From Spirosoma panaciterrae DSM 21099 (GTDB lineage: Bacteria; Bacteroidota; Bacteroidia; Cytophagales; Spirosomataceae), in assembly GCF_000374025.1 (NCBI RefSeq), contig NZ_KB893173.1, positions 62,001-126,000 on the forward strand: a stretch of DNA of 64,000 bases, read 5' to 3'. This document shows positions 50,546 to 58,806 of this stretch, piece by piece. The notes beneath the pieces are model-generated. The model saw only the letters and a program-made list of their open reading frames with translations, had not been told where the DNA came from and did not search any database. The position numbers and the translations under genes are program-made. The stretch's first letter is position 1; each line of letters starts with the position of its first letter.

Positions 50546-51835
50546 TTATTCGGCGAGTGCAAACCCAGCCAGATAAACCAAAGCGCCAGTTAGATAACCA
50601 ATCAGCGCCAACCAGCTAATTTTTCGTAAATACCAGCCAAATGAAAGGTGTTCCATACCCATTACGGCCACACCCGCAGCGGAACCAATCACCAGCAAAC
50701 TTCCCCCGGTACCCGCACAATAGGCCAGAAACTCCCAAAGTTTAGCATCGACCGGATACGTTTGTAAATCGTACATACCCATAGCAGCCGCTACAATCGG
50801 TACATTATCGACCACTGCCGAAACGATCCCGATCAGGAATACAATCGCGTCCAGATTGCCCACGGTGTTGTTTAGGGATTCGGCCAGTGTATGTAGAATC
50901 GACGTTGATTCAAGAGCCCCTACAGCCAATAATATGCCCAGAAAAAACAGAATGCTCGGCACATCGATTCGGCTTAGGGCATGTGCGGCCGTAAATCGTT
51001 TTCGTTCCGATTCGTCTTTGTCGCTATGCAATACTTCCGAAACTACCCAAATAAAGCCTAAAACCAGCATGATACCCATGTAGGGAGGCAAATGAGTCAA
51101 GGTCTTGAAAATTGGCACAAATAACATCCCGCCCAACCCGACAGCTAACATGACCCGACGATCACGACGCGCAATTGGCGTTACATACGGGCGGCTAATA
51201 CCCTGCGATGAAGATTTAATCTCTACTTTAGGCTGCAACCGGGTCAGCAGAATCAATGGCACGACCATCGATACAAGACTGGGAAAAAACAAACCGCGAA
51301 CAATAGCCAGAGTCGATACCTGTCCTCCAATCCAGAGCATTGTGGTTGTCACATCACCAATTGGCGACCAGGCCCCTCCCGCATTCGAGGCTACGATTAT
51401 CATGCCAGCCATAATATGACGCTGTTCGGTATTCCGTACCAGTTTACGCGCTACCGATACCATTACGATCGCTGTAGTCAGATTGTCCAGCAGCGCCGAC
51501 AGAAAAAAAGATAGTAGACTAATGATCCAGAGTAAAGTACGAATATTTCGGGTCGCGATTCGGTCCGTTATGAGCGTAAATCCGTCATGCGCATCAATTA
51601 ATTCAACAACGGTCATGGCCCCCAGAAGGAAGAATAGTATCTCGGAAATAGTCGATAAATGATGGCTAAGCTGATCACTGACCAGGTCCTTATTATCGCC
51701 CATCAACGCATAGGCCGTCCAGCAGACGATACCCGTAATGAGCGCTGTTGCTGTTTTATTGAGCCGAATCGCATGCTCAAGCGTGATCAGAATGTAGCCG
51801 GTTATAAAGAGGAGAATTAACAGAATTGACATCAT
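50546..51835 (-). CDS. nhaD: Na+/H+ antiporter NhaD-type
   Basis: A 429-residue antiporter of the NhaD/CitM type with about twelve hydrophobic segments. Conserved parts are SALLDNLTTAIVMVSVARKL, VASNAGGAWSPIGDVTTTM (substrate-binding loop) and AVVDNVPIVAAAMGMYDLQ (second SDNxP-like loop). It exports Na+ in exchange for protons. The two duplicated DN motifs are intact. Alone on the minus strand, with the CPA1 antiporter downstream on the same strand, about 440 bases away beyond a plus-strand gene. Confidence 0.93.
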   Translation of the reverse strand: MMSILLILLFITGYILITLEHAIRLNKTATALITGIVCWTAYALMGDNKDLVSDQLSHHLSTISEILFFLLGAMTVVELIDAHDGFTLITDRIATRNIRTLLWIISLLSFFLSALLDNLTTAIVMVSVARKLVRNTEQRHIMAGMIIVASNAGGAWSPIGDVTTTMLWIGGQVSTLAIVRGLFFPSLVSMVVPLILLTRLQPKVEIKSSSQGISRPYVTPIARRDRRVMLAVGLGGMLFVPIFKTLTHLPPYMGIMLVLGFIWVVSEVLHSDKDESERKRFTAAHALSRIDVPSILFFLGILLAVGALESTSILHTLAESLNNTVGNLDAIVFLIGIVSAVVDNVPIVAAAMGMYDLQTYPVDAKLWEFLAYCAGTGGSLLVIGSAAGVAVMGMEHLSFGWYLRKISWLALIGYLTGALVYLAGFALAE

Positions 51836-51903
51836 ATAGTGCTTTTAGCCGATTTGTGGTGGGGTATGTTTACAAGTACCCATCTTAAACCAAGTGCTTT
51901 TTA

Positions 51904-52284
51904 ATGTTTCGAATGCATTTGTGCTTATCATTGTTTGGTATACGTAAACGTACTTTTATGTTTGTCGTTCGCTTTCGATCCATGCAGGCCGACGGTATGG
52001 CCCTGTTCCCATTTATTTTAGTAAAACAGCCCAACCCAGGGCCAACCTTACTTAATCATGAGCGAATACATCTTCGGCAGCAGGCCGAACTGGGAATCCT
52101 TCCTTTTTATGTCTGGTATGTTGTCGAATACCTGATTCGCCGATGGCAATACCGTGACCATTATACGGCTTACAGAAACATCAGTTTCGAACGGGAAGCG
52201 TTTGCCAATGACCAGAATTTAGCCTATCTGAAAACCCGGACGTTCTGGCAATTCTGGCATTATTTAACCAACGATGGCCTATAA
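51904..52284 (+). CDS. Small HExxH-containing protein
   Basis: A 126-residue protein carrying HERIHLRQQ (HExxH) at about residues 52-56, followed by a membrane-like stretch (LGILPFYVWYVVEYLIRRWQ) and a terminal EREAFANDQNLAYL with a possible third zinc ligand (Glu). This is the architecture of very small zinc-dependent proteins seen in Bacteroidota, possibly proteases, but the catalytic nature is unproven. An in-frame ATG at 51958 (MFVVRFRSMQADG) is an alternative start. Its stop overlaps that of the convergent antiporter gene by 6 bases. Confidence 0.75.
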   Translation: MFRMHLCLSLFGIRKRTFMFVVRFRSMQADGMALFPFILVKQPNPGPTLLNHERIHLRQQAELGILPFYVWYVVEYLIRRWQYRDHYTAYRNISFEREAFANDQNLAYLKTRTFWQFWHYLTNDGL

Positions 52285-53463
52285 TTTATAATTCATCAAC
52301 CGTTTATTGCTCAGTATACCCATCATTGCCACCAACGACGAGAAGACGACGACCAGAACCGGGATGCCCTCCCGAAAGCCGACCAGCCGGAGGTCGTCGG
52401 GAATATTCAGATAGAGTAGAATCGTGATAAGCCCCCGGGGCGCAATCCAGAGGAGTGGGATCATCTCGCCCTGATAGGTTACGCGAAGGGTAACCCAACG
52501 CCAGCCAACAATCACCCCGACAAACAACACACTAACAATCAGCGCATCGACGTCGATCAAACTTCGGGGTACAGCCGCATAGCCCAGCAGCAGGTAGAAG
52601 AACGTCCGTACGACAAAAGCACCTTCAGCAGCGAGGCTTTTAAGCTGGTCAAGCTCTTTTTCGAACAGATCATTCTTCAGTATCTGGCTCAGCCGTCCCC
52701 GAATAAACAGGTCTGTATTGTTCAGAAACAGGCCAAAGATCAGAATGAGCAGCAATGAAGAGAGGTGATTGATCTCGGCCAGTGCATACACCAGAAACAG
52801 TACCGAAATAATGGGCAGGAATTTGATGCGATGGTTGATTCGGCTGATGAGGTATAGAAGCAGAAAGCAACATCCCAGCGAAATCAACGCCATCGCCAGC
52901 GTATCGCGTGTAAACGACCAGACTGCTCCCACTAGTGAGTTTCGGCTTAACAACAGAAAGTTATACGCCATAATCCCCAATATGCTCGCGAAGGCCGATT
53001 CATAAACCGCATACTCCTGTTGCCCACCCGTTAGCTTGGCAACGGTCTGTACCGTTACGGTACTACTAACGATCGAAAAGGGCAGTGCGGCAATCAGACA
53101 GTGATAAAAAGAATCGTTCAGGAGCAGATACAACATACTGGCCATCAGCAGAGTACCGCCAATGATAGCCATCAACGAAGCCAGCAGCGTTCGTCGAATA
53201 ACACTCAATCGCTCCGCATGAAGTTCCAGATCGAGCCCCCCTTCCAGCACGATCAAAATCAGGCCCAGTGTTCCCAGGGTAGGTAAGATGGTAGCTACGT
53301 AAGGCACCTGTACGTTGAAATAGTCGGTAGCCTGCTTAGTCAGCATACCCAGCAGCAATAACAACAGGACTGACGGGGTTTTGAACCGACTACTGAATAA
53401 ATCAAAGGCATAGGAAATCAGTACCGATAAACTCAGAACTATAATCAGTATTGATGAATCCAT
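52279..53463 (-). CDS. CPA1/NhaP-type cation:proton antiporter
   Basis: A 394-residue antiporter with about ten to twelve membrane segments. CPA1-like features: LSVLISYAFDLFSSRFKTPS, LPTLGTLGLILIVLEGGLDL (first TMs), and LPFSIVSSTVTVQTVAKLTG and APRGLITILLYLN near the C-terminus. It lacks a long cytosolic regulatory tail. It exchanges Na+ or K+ for protons across the inner membrane. A purine-rich hairpin precedes it (53481-53557). Confidence 0.9.
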   Translation of the reverse strand: MDSSILIIVLSLSVLISYAFDLFSSRFKTPSVLLLLLLGMLTKQATDYFNVQVPYVATILPTLGTLGLILIVLEGGLDLELHAERLSVIRRTLLASLMAIIGGTLLMASMLYLLLNDSFYHCLIAALPFSIVSSTVTVQTVAKLTGGQQEYAVYESAFASILGIMAYNFLLLSRNSLVGAVWSFTRDTLAMALISLGCCFLLLYLISRINHRIKFLPIISVLFLVYALAEINHLSSLLLILIFGLFLNNTDLFIRGRLSQILKNDLFEKELDQLKSLAAEGAFVVRTFFYLLLGYAAVPRSLIDVDALIVSVLFVGVIVGWRWVTLRVTYQGEMIPLLWIAPRGLITILLYLNIPDDLRLVGFREGIPVLVVVFSSLVAMMGILSNKRLMNYKL

Positions 53464-53480
53464 AAGCGAGAGAACAAAAG

Positions 53481-53557
53481 AGCGAAAGAATGAAGAGTGA
53501 AAGAGCGAAAAGCTGTCGCAAGCTATATCACGCTCTTTCTCTCTTCATTCTTTCGCT
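53481..53557. repeat. Purine-rich hairpin repeat (GAGCGAAAGA family, copy 3)
   Basis: The left arm 53481-53507 and right arm 53531-53557 pair at 26 of 27 positions around a 23-nt loop. The left arm reads AGCGAAAGAATGAAGAGTGA and then AAGAGCG. It lies between the 5' end of the antiporter gene (53463) and the 3' end of the lipoprotein gene (53567), where it may terminate the latter. Same family as the repeats at 23147 and 27263. Confidence 0.75.
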
Positions 53558-53566
53558 CATTAATAA

Positions 53567-54457
53567 TTATTTTCTGGCGTAATAATACAGATTTACAGAT
53601 GCAGCACTGGCGCGTTCGCTGATCGTAAAAAAACCTTTGTTATCCTTATCGAAACAGACGGCTTCGCCCTGCGGCTCCAACCGAACCGTTAGCTGACGCG
53701 ATGTACCGTATTGCAACGCATCTGCAATGGATTGGCCGTTACTACGCTTCCAGTAGTACATCTGCGTATACGTACGTACTAACAGCTCGCTACCATCTGG
53801 TGAAATAGCCGCTGAGGTTACATAATTGGCAAGCCCTCCTCCCCCAAATGAAGGCAGTTCGCCAAAGGCCGTCGCTACGGTTACTTCATTTATATTTTGC
53901 GGATAAGGTAAGCTATAAAGCCTGACTTTCTGTTCCCGCTTGGTGATGATGTAAATATCTTTGGTGCCCGGGTCAACAAAAAAGGCTTCGGCATCATGGG
54001 GGCCATCAGGATACCGAAAGTTTATCCGTTCAACCCCAGTTACCGTAGCCTGTACGGATGAAGGTTCCGGCAATCGATAAATTACGTAACCTGAATACTG
54101 CGCGTTGTTATCGCCAATATCACCGATGTAGAGGTAATTGGTTCCGTCTTTCGGGCCCGGCCCAATCGATATATCTTCCCAATCGCGATTTGTCGCGTTC
54201 GGTATGGTAATCTTACCTTTTACTTTTCCATCGTAGCCTAATAGTGCCAGTTCATTGGGGTTGCCACTATCCTGCTCGATCCAGATATTACCGGGTTGAG
54301 TACGGCTATCCACCATTCCCGAAGCCTCATCGATCTGGCCGGGAATAACGGGTGTTTCGGTTGGTGTTGATGAAAACTGAGCGTCATATACACTGGGAAC
54401 GGTGAGCTTACACGAAGCGAAGACCAACCCCAAGACCAGCAGAACGAAATTACGCAT
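53567..54457 (-). CDS. Putative lipoprotein with beta-propeller-like region
   Basis: A 296-residue lipoprotein. The signal peptide ends in LVFASCK (lipobox Cys at about 16). The mature part has repeated beta-strand units with WIEQDSGNPNELALLGYDGK, GTNYLYIGDIGDNNAQY and NFRYPDGPHDAEAFFVDP, typical of SdiA-regulated or esterase-like propellers in Bacteroidota. It probably folds as a propeller and may bind a sugar or phosphodiester. The start at 54457 (MRNFVLLVLGL) discards an upstream ATG at 54544. Confidence 0.75.
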   Translation of the reverse strand: MRNFVLLVLGLVFASCKLTVPSVYDAQFSSTPTETPVIPGQIDEASGMVDSRTQPGNIWIEQDSGNPNELALLGYDGKVKGKITIPNATNRDWEDISIGPGPKDGTNYLYIGDIGDNNAQYSGYVIYRLPEPSSVQATVTGVERINFRYPDGPHDAEAFFVDPGTKDIYIITKREQKVRLYSLPYPQNINEVTVATAFGELPSFGGGGLANYVTSAAISPDGSELLVRTYTQMYYWKRSNGQSIADALQYGTSRQLTVRLEPQGEAVCFDKDNKGFFTISERASAASVNLYYYARK

Positions 54458-54655
54458 GATATAGTCTGGTTGATTCGGTTGCCAATCTAACGAATTGGCG
54501 GACAAAAATGATGAACGCAATGGAATAAAGCTATTTGGTCGCATTGAAACAGGGATTTATTCTAAAAACCTGCCGAAATACGGGCAAGTCGTTAGTTTTT
54601 GGGCAAACTATGCTTTTATAGATGGGCTGCTCTCAACCATAACCGCCCTGTTTGT

Positions 54656-55297
54656 ATGAAAAATCGCATGACTTTTTTAGCAGCAACGCTACTACTTGGT
54701 TTCTGCTTAAGTTTTACCATTCGTCCATCGGCCGACGGTTGGGTTAGTATCTTCGATGGTAAGACTTTCAACGGCTGGAAAGTCACCGAAGACAGTCCCG
54801 GCACATTTACCATCCAGGATGGGGCTATTGTGGTCAACGGCCCACGGGCACACCTCTTTTATGAAGGCCCCGTACATAATCATAATTTCAAAAACTTCGA
54901 GTGGAAAGCCAGTGTCAAAACAATGCCTGGTTCCAACTCAGGTATGTTTATTCATACTGCCTATCAACCCTCGGGATGGCCAGCGCAAGGGTACGAAATT
55001 CAGGTCAACCAGACCCATACCGACTGGCGGAAAACGGGAAGTGTCTACGGTGTTCAGGATGTGAAAGAGGTTTTCGTTAAAGATGATGAATGGTACACTG
55101 AACACATCATCGTAAATGGCAAAAAGGTGATCATTAAAATTAATGACAAAGTGATCAACGATTACACCGAACCCGATAGCATCAGCACATCGTCTAAACC
55201 CAAAAAGCTCAGTATGGGGACCGTTGCCTTACAAGGTCACGACCCAAAGAGCAAAGTGTATTACAAAGACATCATGATTAAAGTGCTGCCGGATTAA
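54656..55297 (+). CDS. DUF1080 (3-keto-disaccharide hydrolase-like) protein
   Basis: A 213-residue secreted DUF1080 protein. The signal peptide is MKNRMTFLAATLLLGFCLSF. The beta-jelly-roll (concanavalin-like) domain has WVSIFDGKTFNGWKV, FKNFEWKASVKTMPGSNSGM, YEIQVNQTHTDWRKTGSVYG and a VKDDEWYTEHIIVNGKKVI closing strand. Recently characterised family members act on 3-keto-glycosides; this copy may do so or bind sugars. ATG at 54656 chosen over a TTG at 54599 lacking a signal peptide. Confidence 0.85.
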   Translation: MKNRMTFLAATLLLGFCLSFTIRPSADGWVSIFDGKTFNGWKVTEDSPGTFTIQDGAIVVNGPRAHLFYEGPVHNHNFKNFEWKASVKTMPGSNSGMFIHTAYQPSGWPAQGYEIQVNQTHTDWRKTGSVYGVQDVKEVFVKDDEWYTEHIIVNGKKVIIKINDKVINDYTEPDSISTSSKPKKLSMGTVALQGHDPKSKVYYKDIMIKVLPD

Positions 55298-55305
55298 TGG
55301 GCAAT

Positions 55306-55351
55306 GGGTTAAGGGCAGAAGGGAAGGTATGTCACCCCCTGCCCTTAACCC
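55306..55351. terminator. Hairpin terminator between convergent genes
   Basis: GGGTTAAGGGCAG (55306-55318) pairs perfectly over 13 bases with 55339-55351 around a 20-nt loop. It lies 9 bases after the DUF1080 stop and ends 3 bases before the next (convergent) gene's stop. Confidence 0.7.
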
Positions 55352-55353
55352 TC

Positions 55354-56343
55354 CTACTCTTTAAACTGCTGAATACTATACGTGTTGGCCTGCAGACGGC
55401 TGGGGTCTTTGGCCGCTGCAGCCGCACTTACCTCATCGATCCGGGCATTTAAGGTATAAATCCTGTCTCCAACCAACACATTCGTTGTCGCCTGATCGTA
55501 GCCCGTCTCATCGGTTTTAACCACTGAGGCCGTTTTCCAACCATCCGTACTTCGCACCTGCGACACTTTATTCCGGCTGTTTACTACATATAAATCATTG
55601 TTGTAGAGCAGCATACCATCCCCGTTCGGCAGGCTTACGCCCGTTACTTCCGTAATGGTATTATCATCGAGTTCTACTTTGAATAACTTACCCTCGTTAG
55701 ATTTTACAACGAGCAGATATTTATCTGGATGGTACACGATTCCATTTAAATTAATGCCTTGTGCCCCCGAAAATAAGGTCGACGTAACAGCTACCACTGC
55801 CTGCGACGAATTGGCTGATACCTTGTAAATTACGGGTGCAAATGAATCTGTCACATAGGCATTACCGTCGGCATCGAAGGCTATGTCATTCGCAAAATGG
55901 TTCGAATTAGGCACCAGACTGGCCAGATCAATCTGACGGACTTTCTCTTTTGTAGCCAGGTCGTAGACAAACAGGCCTGCTGTTTTAAGTGCTGTCTGCT
56001 GTGTACTTTTATCCGAGACGCCCTGATCTCCGTTGCATACATACAGCAAGCCGTTGCGTACCTTCATACCAATGCTACTAATCAACTGCTTATCATCCGT
56101 TATCAATTCTTCATACCGCCCGTTTTGATCGACAGTCCCAATTTTCCCCTGCGTAATCGAGCTTACCAGAAACTTGTCGAATGTGGGTGAGTAGGTAATC
56201 CCTTCAGGATACTGACGAGTAGCCGAAAAGTCGATCCGCTGCGGGATCACTGGTGCGTTAAATTCCGGGTCTGTCGAATTACAGGCCACTACGCTAAAGC
56301 CCACTAAAAGTAGTGTGGGAATCGAATAGGGTCGAGTTATCAT
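55354..56343 (-). CDS. Putative lipoprotein with SMP-30/NHL-type propeller
   Basis: A 329-residue lipoprotein. The signal peptide ends in the lipobox SVVAC (Cys at about 21). A six-bladed propeller of SMP-30/NHL type follows, with ITYSPTFDKFLVSSITQGKI, GLFVYDLATKEKVRQIDL, NDIAFDADGNAYVTDSFAPV and YHPDKYLLVVKSNEGKLFKV as repeated blades. Possibly a lactonase or sugar-sensing protein; the metal ligands typical for SMP-30 enzymes are not evident from eye alone. Alone on the minus strand. Confidence 0.85.
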   Translation of the reverse strand: MITRPYSIPTLLLVGFSVVACNSTDPEFNAPVIPQRIDFSATRQYPEGITYSPTFDKFLVSSITQGKIGTVDQNGRYEELITDDKQLISSIGMKVRNGLLYVCNGDQGVSDKSTQQTALKTAGLFVYDLATKEKVRQIDLASLVPNSNHFANDIAFDADGNAYVTDSFAPVIYKVSANSSQAVVAVTSTLFSGAQGINLNGIVYHPDKYLLVVKSNEGKLFKVELDDNTITEVTGVSLPNGDGMLLYNNDLYVVNSRNKVSQVRSTDGWKTASVVKTDETGYDQATTNVLVGDRIYTLNARIDEVSAAAAAKDPSRLQANTYSIQQFKE

Positions 56344-56485
56344 GATTGTATTTCGTGTGTGCTATACTGACTAATTAATAGGTTTATAATATGTAATGTT
56401 TAGTAAAAGGCGTAACCGGGCACTTCGTTGTCGAAAACCATCCGGCCTGTTTTGCGTTTTAATCCTATACTAATTCTCTACCGTT

Positions 56486-56851
56486 ATGAACCACATGACC
56501 ACCTTAACCGAAGCCATGGATAAACTTCGGACCGAGGGCTACACACATGAGTTTGGCCCTCGAAAAGATTTTCTGGAAGAAAAAAGTACCCAGACGAAAT
56601 TAAAAAGTGAGGATTTTCACGTCGATAAGTTTTATCGGTTCGAAGGCACCTCCGATCCAGGTGATGAAATGACGTTGTATGCGATTACGGCTTCCAACGG
56701 GATGAAAGGTGTTTTTGTTGCCGCACAGGGAACTTACTCGAATGAAGTTTCGCCCGAACTGATGGCCAAATTTACGATCTCAGATCGCAATCATGTAACT
56801 TCTACCGAAGGTTCGGTACAACCATTAGACCAGCAAGAAGCCACGCACTAA
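56486..56851 (+). CDS. Small conserved Bacteroidota protein
   Basis: A 121-residue soluble protein from a family common in Bacteroidota, which databases sometimes name phosphoribosylpyrophosphate synthetase by mistake; it has no kinase or PRPP motif. The pattern is TLTEAMDKLRTEGYTHEFG, a long strand KFYRFEGTSDPGDEMTLYAI, and GVFVAAQGTYSNEVSPELMAK. The function is unknown. ATG 56486 is preceded by an A/T-rich leader. A terminator follows. Confidence 0.8.
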   Translation: MNHMTTLTEAMDKLRTEGYTHEFGPRKDFLEEKSTQTKLKSEDFHVDKFYRFEGTSDPGDEMTLYAITASNGMKGVFVAAQGTYSNEVSPELMAKFTISDRNHVTSTEGSVQPLDQQEATH

Positions 56852-56880
56852 TCATTTCTCGGATATTTACAAGAAAAACT

Positions 56881-56910
56881 CCCGGAAGATGGTAAATTTT
56901 CCGGGTTTTT
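56881..56910 (+). terminator. Rho-independent terminator
   Basis: CCCGGAA (56881-56887) pairs with TTCCGGG (56899-56905) around an 11-nt loop and is followed by five T residues. It lies 30 bases after the stop of the small conserved protein gene and just ahead of the queA promoter element. Confidence 0.75.
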
Positions 56911-56913
56911 CAC

Positions 56914-56921
56914 TATATTTG
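56914..56921 (+). promoter_or_regulatory. -7 element of the queA promoter
   Basis: TATATTTG matches the Bacteroidota -7 consensus TANNTTTG exactly, with the queA start 44 bases downstream. The -33 partner is not clear because it would fall in the preceding terminator. Confidence 0.5.
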
Positions 56922-56964
56922 CGGCCTTTACAAAAATGCACCGTTCGTTCCGTGCTGATACACT

Positions 56965-58008
56965 ATGAAGTTATCCGAATTCAAATTTGATTTACCCGAT
57001 AGTCTTATTGCCAAATACCCGGTAGAGCGGGGTGAATCGCGGCTGATGGTCGTTGACCGGAAAACTAAAACAATTGAGCACAAACAGTTTTCGGATATAC
57101 TCAGCTATTTTGATGATGGCGACGTGATGGTAATCAATGATACCAAGGTATTTCCAGCACGGCTTTATGGCAACAAGGAAAAAACCGGCGCTAAAATTGA
57201 AGTGTTTCTCCTCCGTGAGCTCAATCGCGAAATGAAGCTTTGGGATGTACTGGTCGATCCGGCCCGAAAAATTCGCGTTGGCAATAAACTGTATTTTGGC
57301 GATAGTGATCTGGTTGCCGAAGTGATCGATAACACGACCTCACGAGGGCGTACGATTCGTTTTCTGTTCGATGGCAACCATGAGGAATTTATGAAAGCCA
57401 TCGACGAATTGGGCGAAACCCCAATCCCGAGGGCTATGAACCGGGAAGCAGAATCGGCCGATCGGGATGATTATCAGACCGTTTTTGCCCAGCACATTGG
57501 TGCCGTAGCCGCTCCCACGGCTGGTCTTCATTTCACCCGTGCCATGATGAAGCGGATGGAGATCAAAGGGATTCACTTTGCACCGATTACGCTGCACGTA
57601 GGCTTAGGCACATTCCGTCAGGTCGACGTGGAAGACCTTACCAAACACAAAACTGATTCTGAAAACTTCAAGATCACTGATGGATCGGCTCAGATTGTGA
57701 ATACGGCACTGGATGCTGGCAAACGGGTTTGTGCAGTGGGGACAACCTCTCTGAAAGCCATTGAATCGTCGGTATCGGCCAATAGCCGGTTGAAGCCCAT
57801 AGAAGGCTGGACGGATCGGTTCATATTCCCGCCTTACGATTTTAAAATTGCCAACTCACTGCTAACGAGTCTGCATCTTCCTGAATCGATCCTGATTATG
57901 ATGACGAGTGCCTTTGGGGGTCATGAACTCATCAAAGAAGCGTATCAGATCGCGATCAAAGAAAAATACCGCTTCTTCAGTTATGGTGATGCCATGCTGA
58001 TTCTGTAG
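56965..58008 (+). CDS. queA: S-adenosylmethionine:tRNA ribosyltransferase-isomerase QueA
   Basis: A 347-residue QueA that transfers and isomerises the ribosyl of AdoMet onto 7-aminomethyl-7-deazaguanine in tRNA, making epoxyqueuosine. Signatures: [93 protein letters not shown] and [10 protein letters not shown] at the C-terminus. Complete. A terminator and ispD follow. Confidence 0.96.
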   Translation: MKLSEFKFDLPDSLIAKYPVERGESRLMVVDRKTKTIEHKQFSDILSYFDDGDVMVINDTKVFPARLYGNKEKTGAKIEVFLLRELNREMKLWDVLVDPARKIRVGNKLYFGDSDLVAEVIDNTTSRGRTIRFLFDGNHEEFMKAIDELGETPIPRAMNREAESADRDDYQTVFAQHIGAVAAPTAGLHFTRAMMKRMEIKGIHFAPITLHVGLGTFRQVDVEDLTKHKTDSENFKITDGSAQIVNTALDAGKRVCAVGTTSLKAIESSVSANSRLKPIEGWTDRFIFPPYDFKIANSLLTSLHLPESILIMMTSAFGGHELIKEAYQIAIKEKYRFFSYGDAMLIL

Positions 58009-58044
58009 GCTATTAGGTATTAGTCGTCAGTCATTTGTATTTTT

Positions 58045-58068
58045 GGGGCCTTAGTGCCCCTTTTTTTT
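58045..58068 (+). terminator. Terminator of queA
   Basis: GGGGC (58045-58049) pairs with GCCCC (58056-58060) around CTTAGT and is followed by eight T residues. It lies 36 bases after the queA stop and ends 10 bases before the ispD ATG. Confidence 0.8.
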
Positions 58069-58078
58069 GCGTTTTCCC

Positions 58079-58759
58079 ATGACCGACGACCAACCGGCTA
58101 AAAATTCCGTTGCTGACCGCTATGCTATTATTGTTGCCGGAGGTAGTGGCAGCCGGATGAAATCAGATATACCCAAACAATTTCTTCTGCTTCGGGGCAA
58201 GCCCATTCTCCAGCATACGCTGGAACGGTTTCTGGAAGTGGTTCCACCCTCACACATAAGGCTGGTTTTACCAGCAAGTGACCGGACTACCTGGCTAACG
58301 CTCTGTGAGCAACATCAATTTTTCCCGGCAATCGAGCTAGTTGATGGGGGTAAAACCCGTTTTCAGTCGGTCCGTAACGGGTTAAATGCCATGCCTCTGA
58401 CCAATGGCCTGGTAGCCGTACATGATGGAGTCCGTCCGTTTGTATCAGCCGAAATCATAAGAAATAGTTTCGATACGGCAGCCCGGACGGGGTCGGCAGT
58501 GACCTGCGTTCCGGTAAAAGACTCCGTCCGGGTTATACATCCAGATGGCCAAAGTCAGTCGGTCGACCGGAATCAATATCGGTTGGTACAAACGCCCCAA
58601 ACGTTTCAACTTGATCTGTTCAGGCAGGCGTTTGAAGCAACTGAGCAATCTTTTTTTACGGACTGTGCCAGTGTGATGGAGTTTGCTGGCTTCTCAATTA
58701 CACTCATCGATGGCTCGTACGAAAACATCAAGATCACAACCCCCGACGACCTGAGATAA
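58079..58759 (+). CDS. ispD: 2-C-methyl-D-erythritol 4-phosphate cytidylyltransferase
   Basis: A 226-residue IspD, third step of the MEP isoprenoid pathway (MEP + CTP to CDP-ME). Signatures: AIIVAGGSGSRMKSDIPKQF (nucleotide-binding Gly-rich loop), VHDGVRPFVS, QTPQTFQLDLFRQAF and EFAGFSITLIDGSYENIKIT. The ATG at 58079 is preferred to a TTG at 58067; no upstream ATG. Seven residues before VADRYAIIVA are variable. meaB starts 47 bases later. Confidence 0.95.
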   Translation: MTDDQPAKNSVADRYAIIVAGGSGSRMKSDIPKQFLLLRGKPILQHTLERFLEVVPPSHIRLVLPASDRTTWLTLCEQHQFFPAIELVDGGKTRFQSVRNGLNAMPLTNGLVAVHDGVRPFVSAEIIRNSFDTAARTGSAVTCVPVKDSVRVIHPDGQSQSVDRNQYRLVQTPQTFQLDLFRQAFEATEQSFFTDCASVMEFAGFSITLIDGSYENIKITTPDDLR

Positions 58760-58806
58760 CCCTTTGCCCGACTATGTGGTTTCTTGTTATCAACCCTTTA
58801 CTCTGA

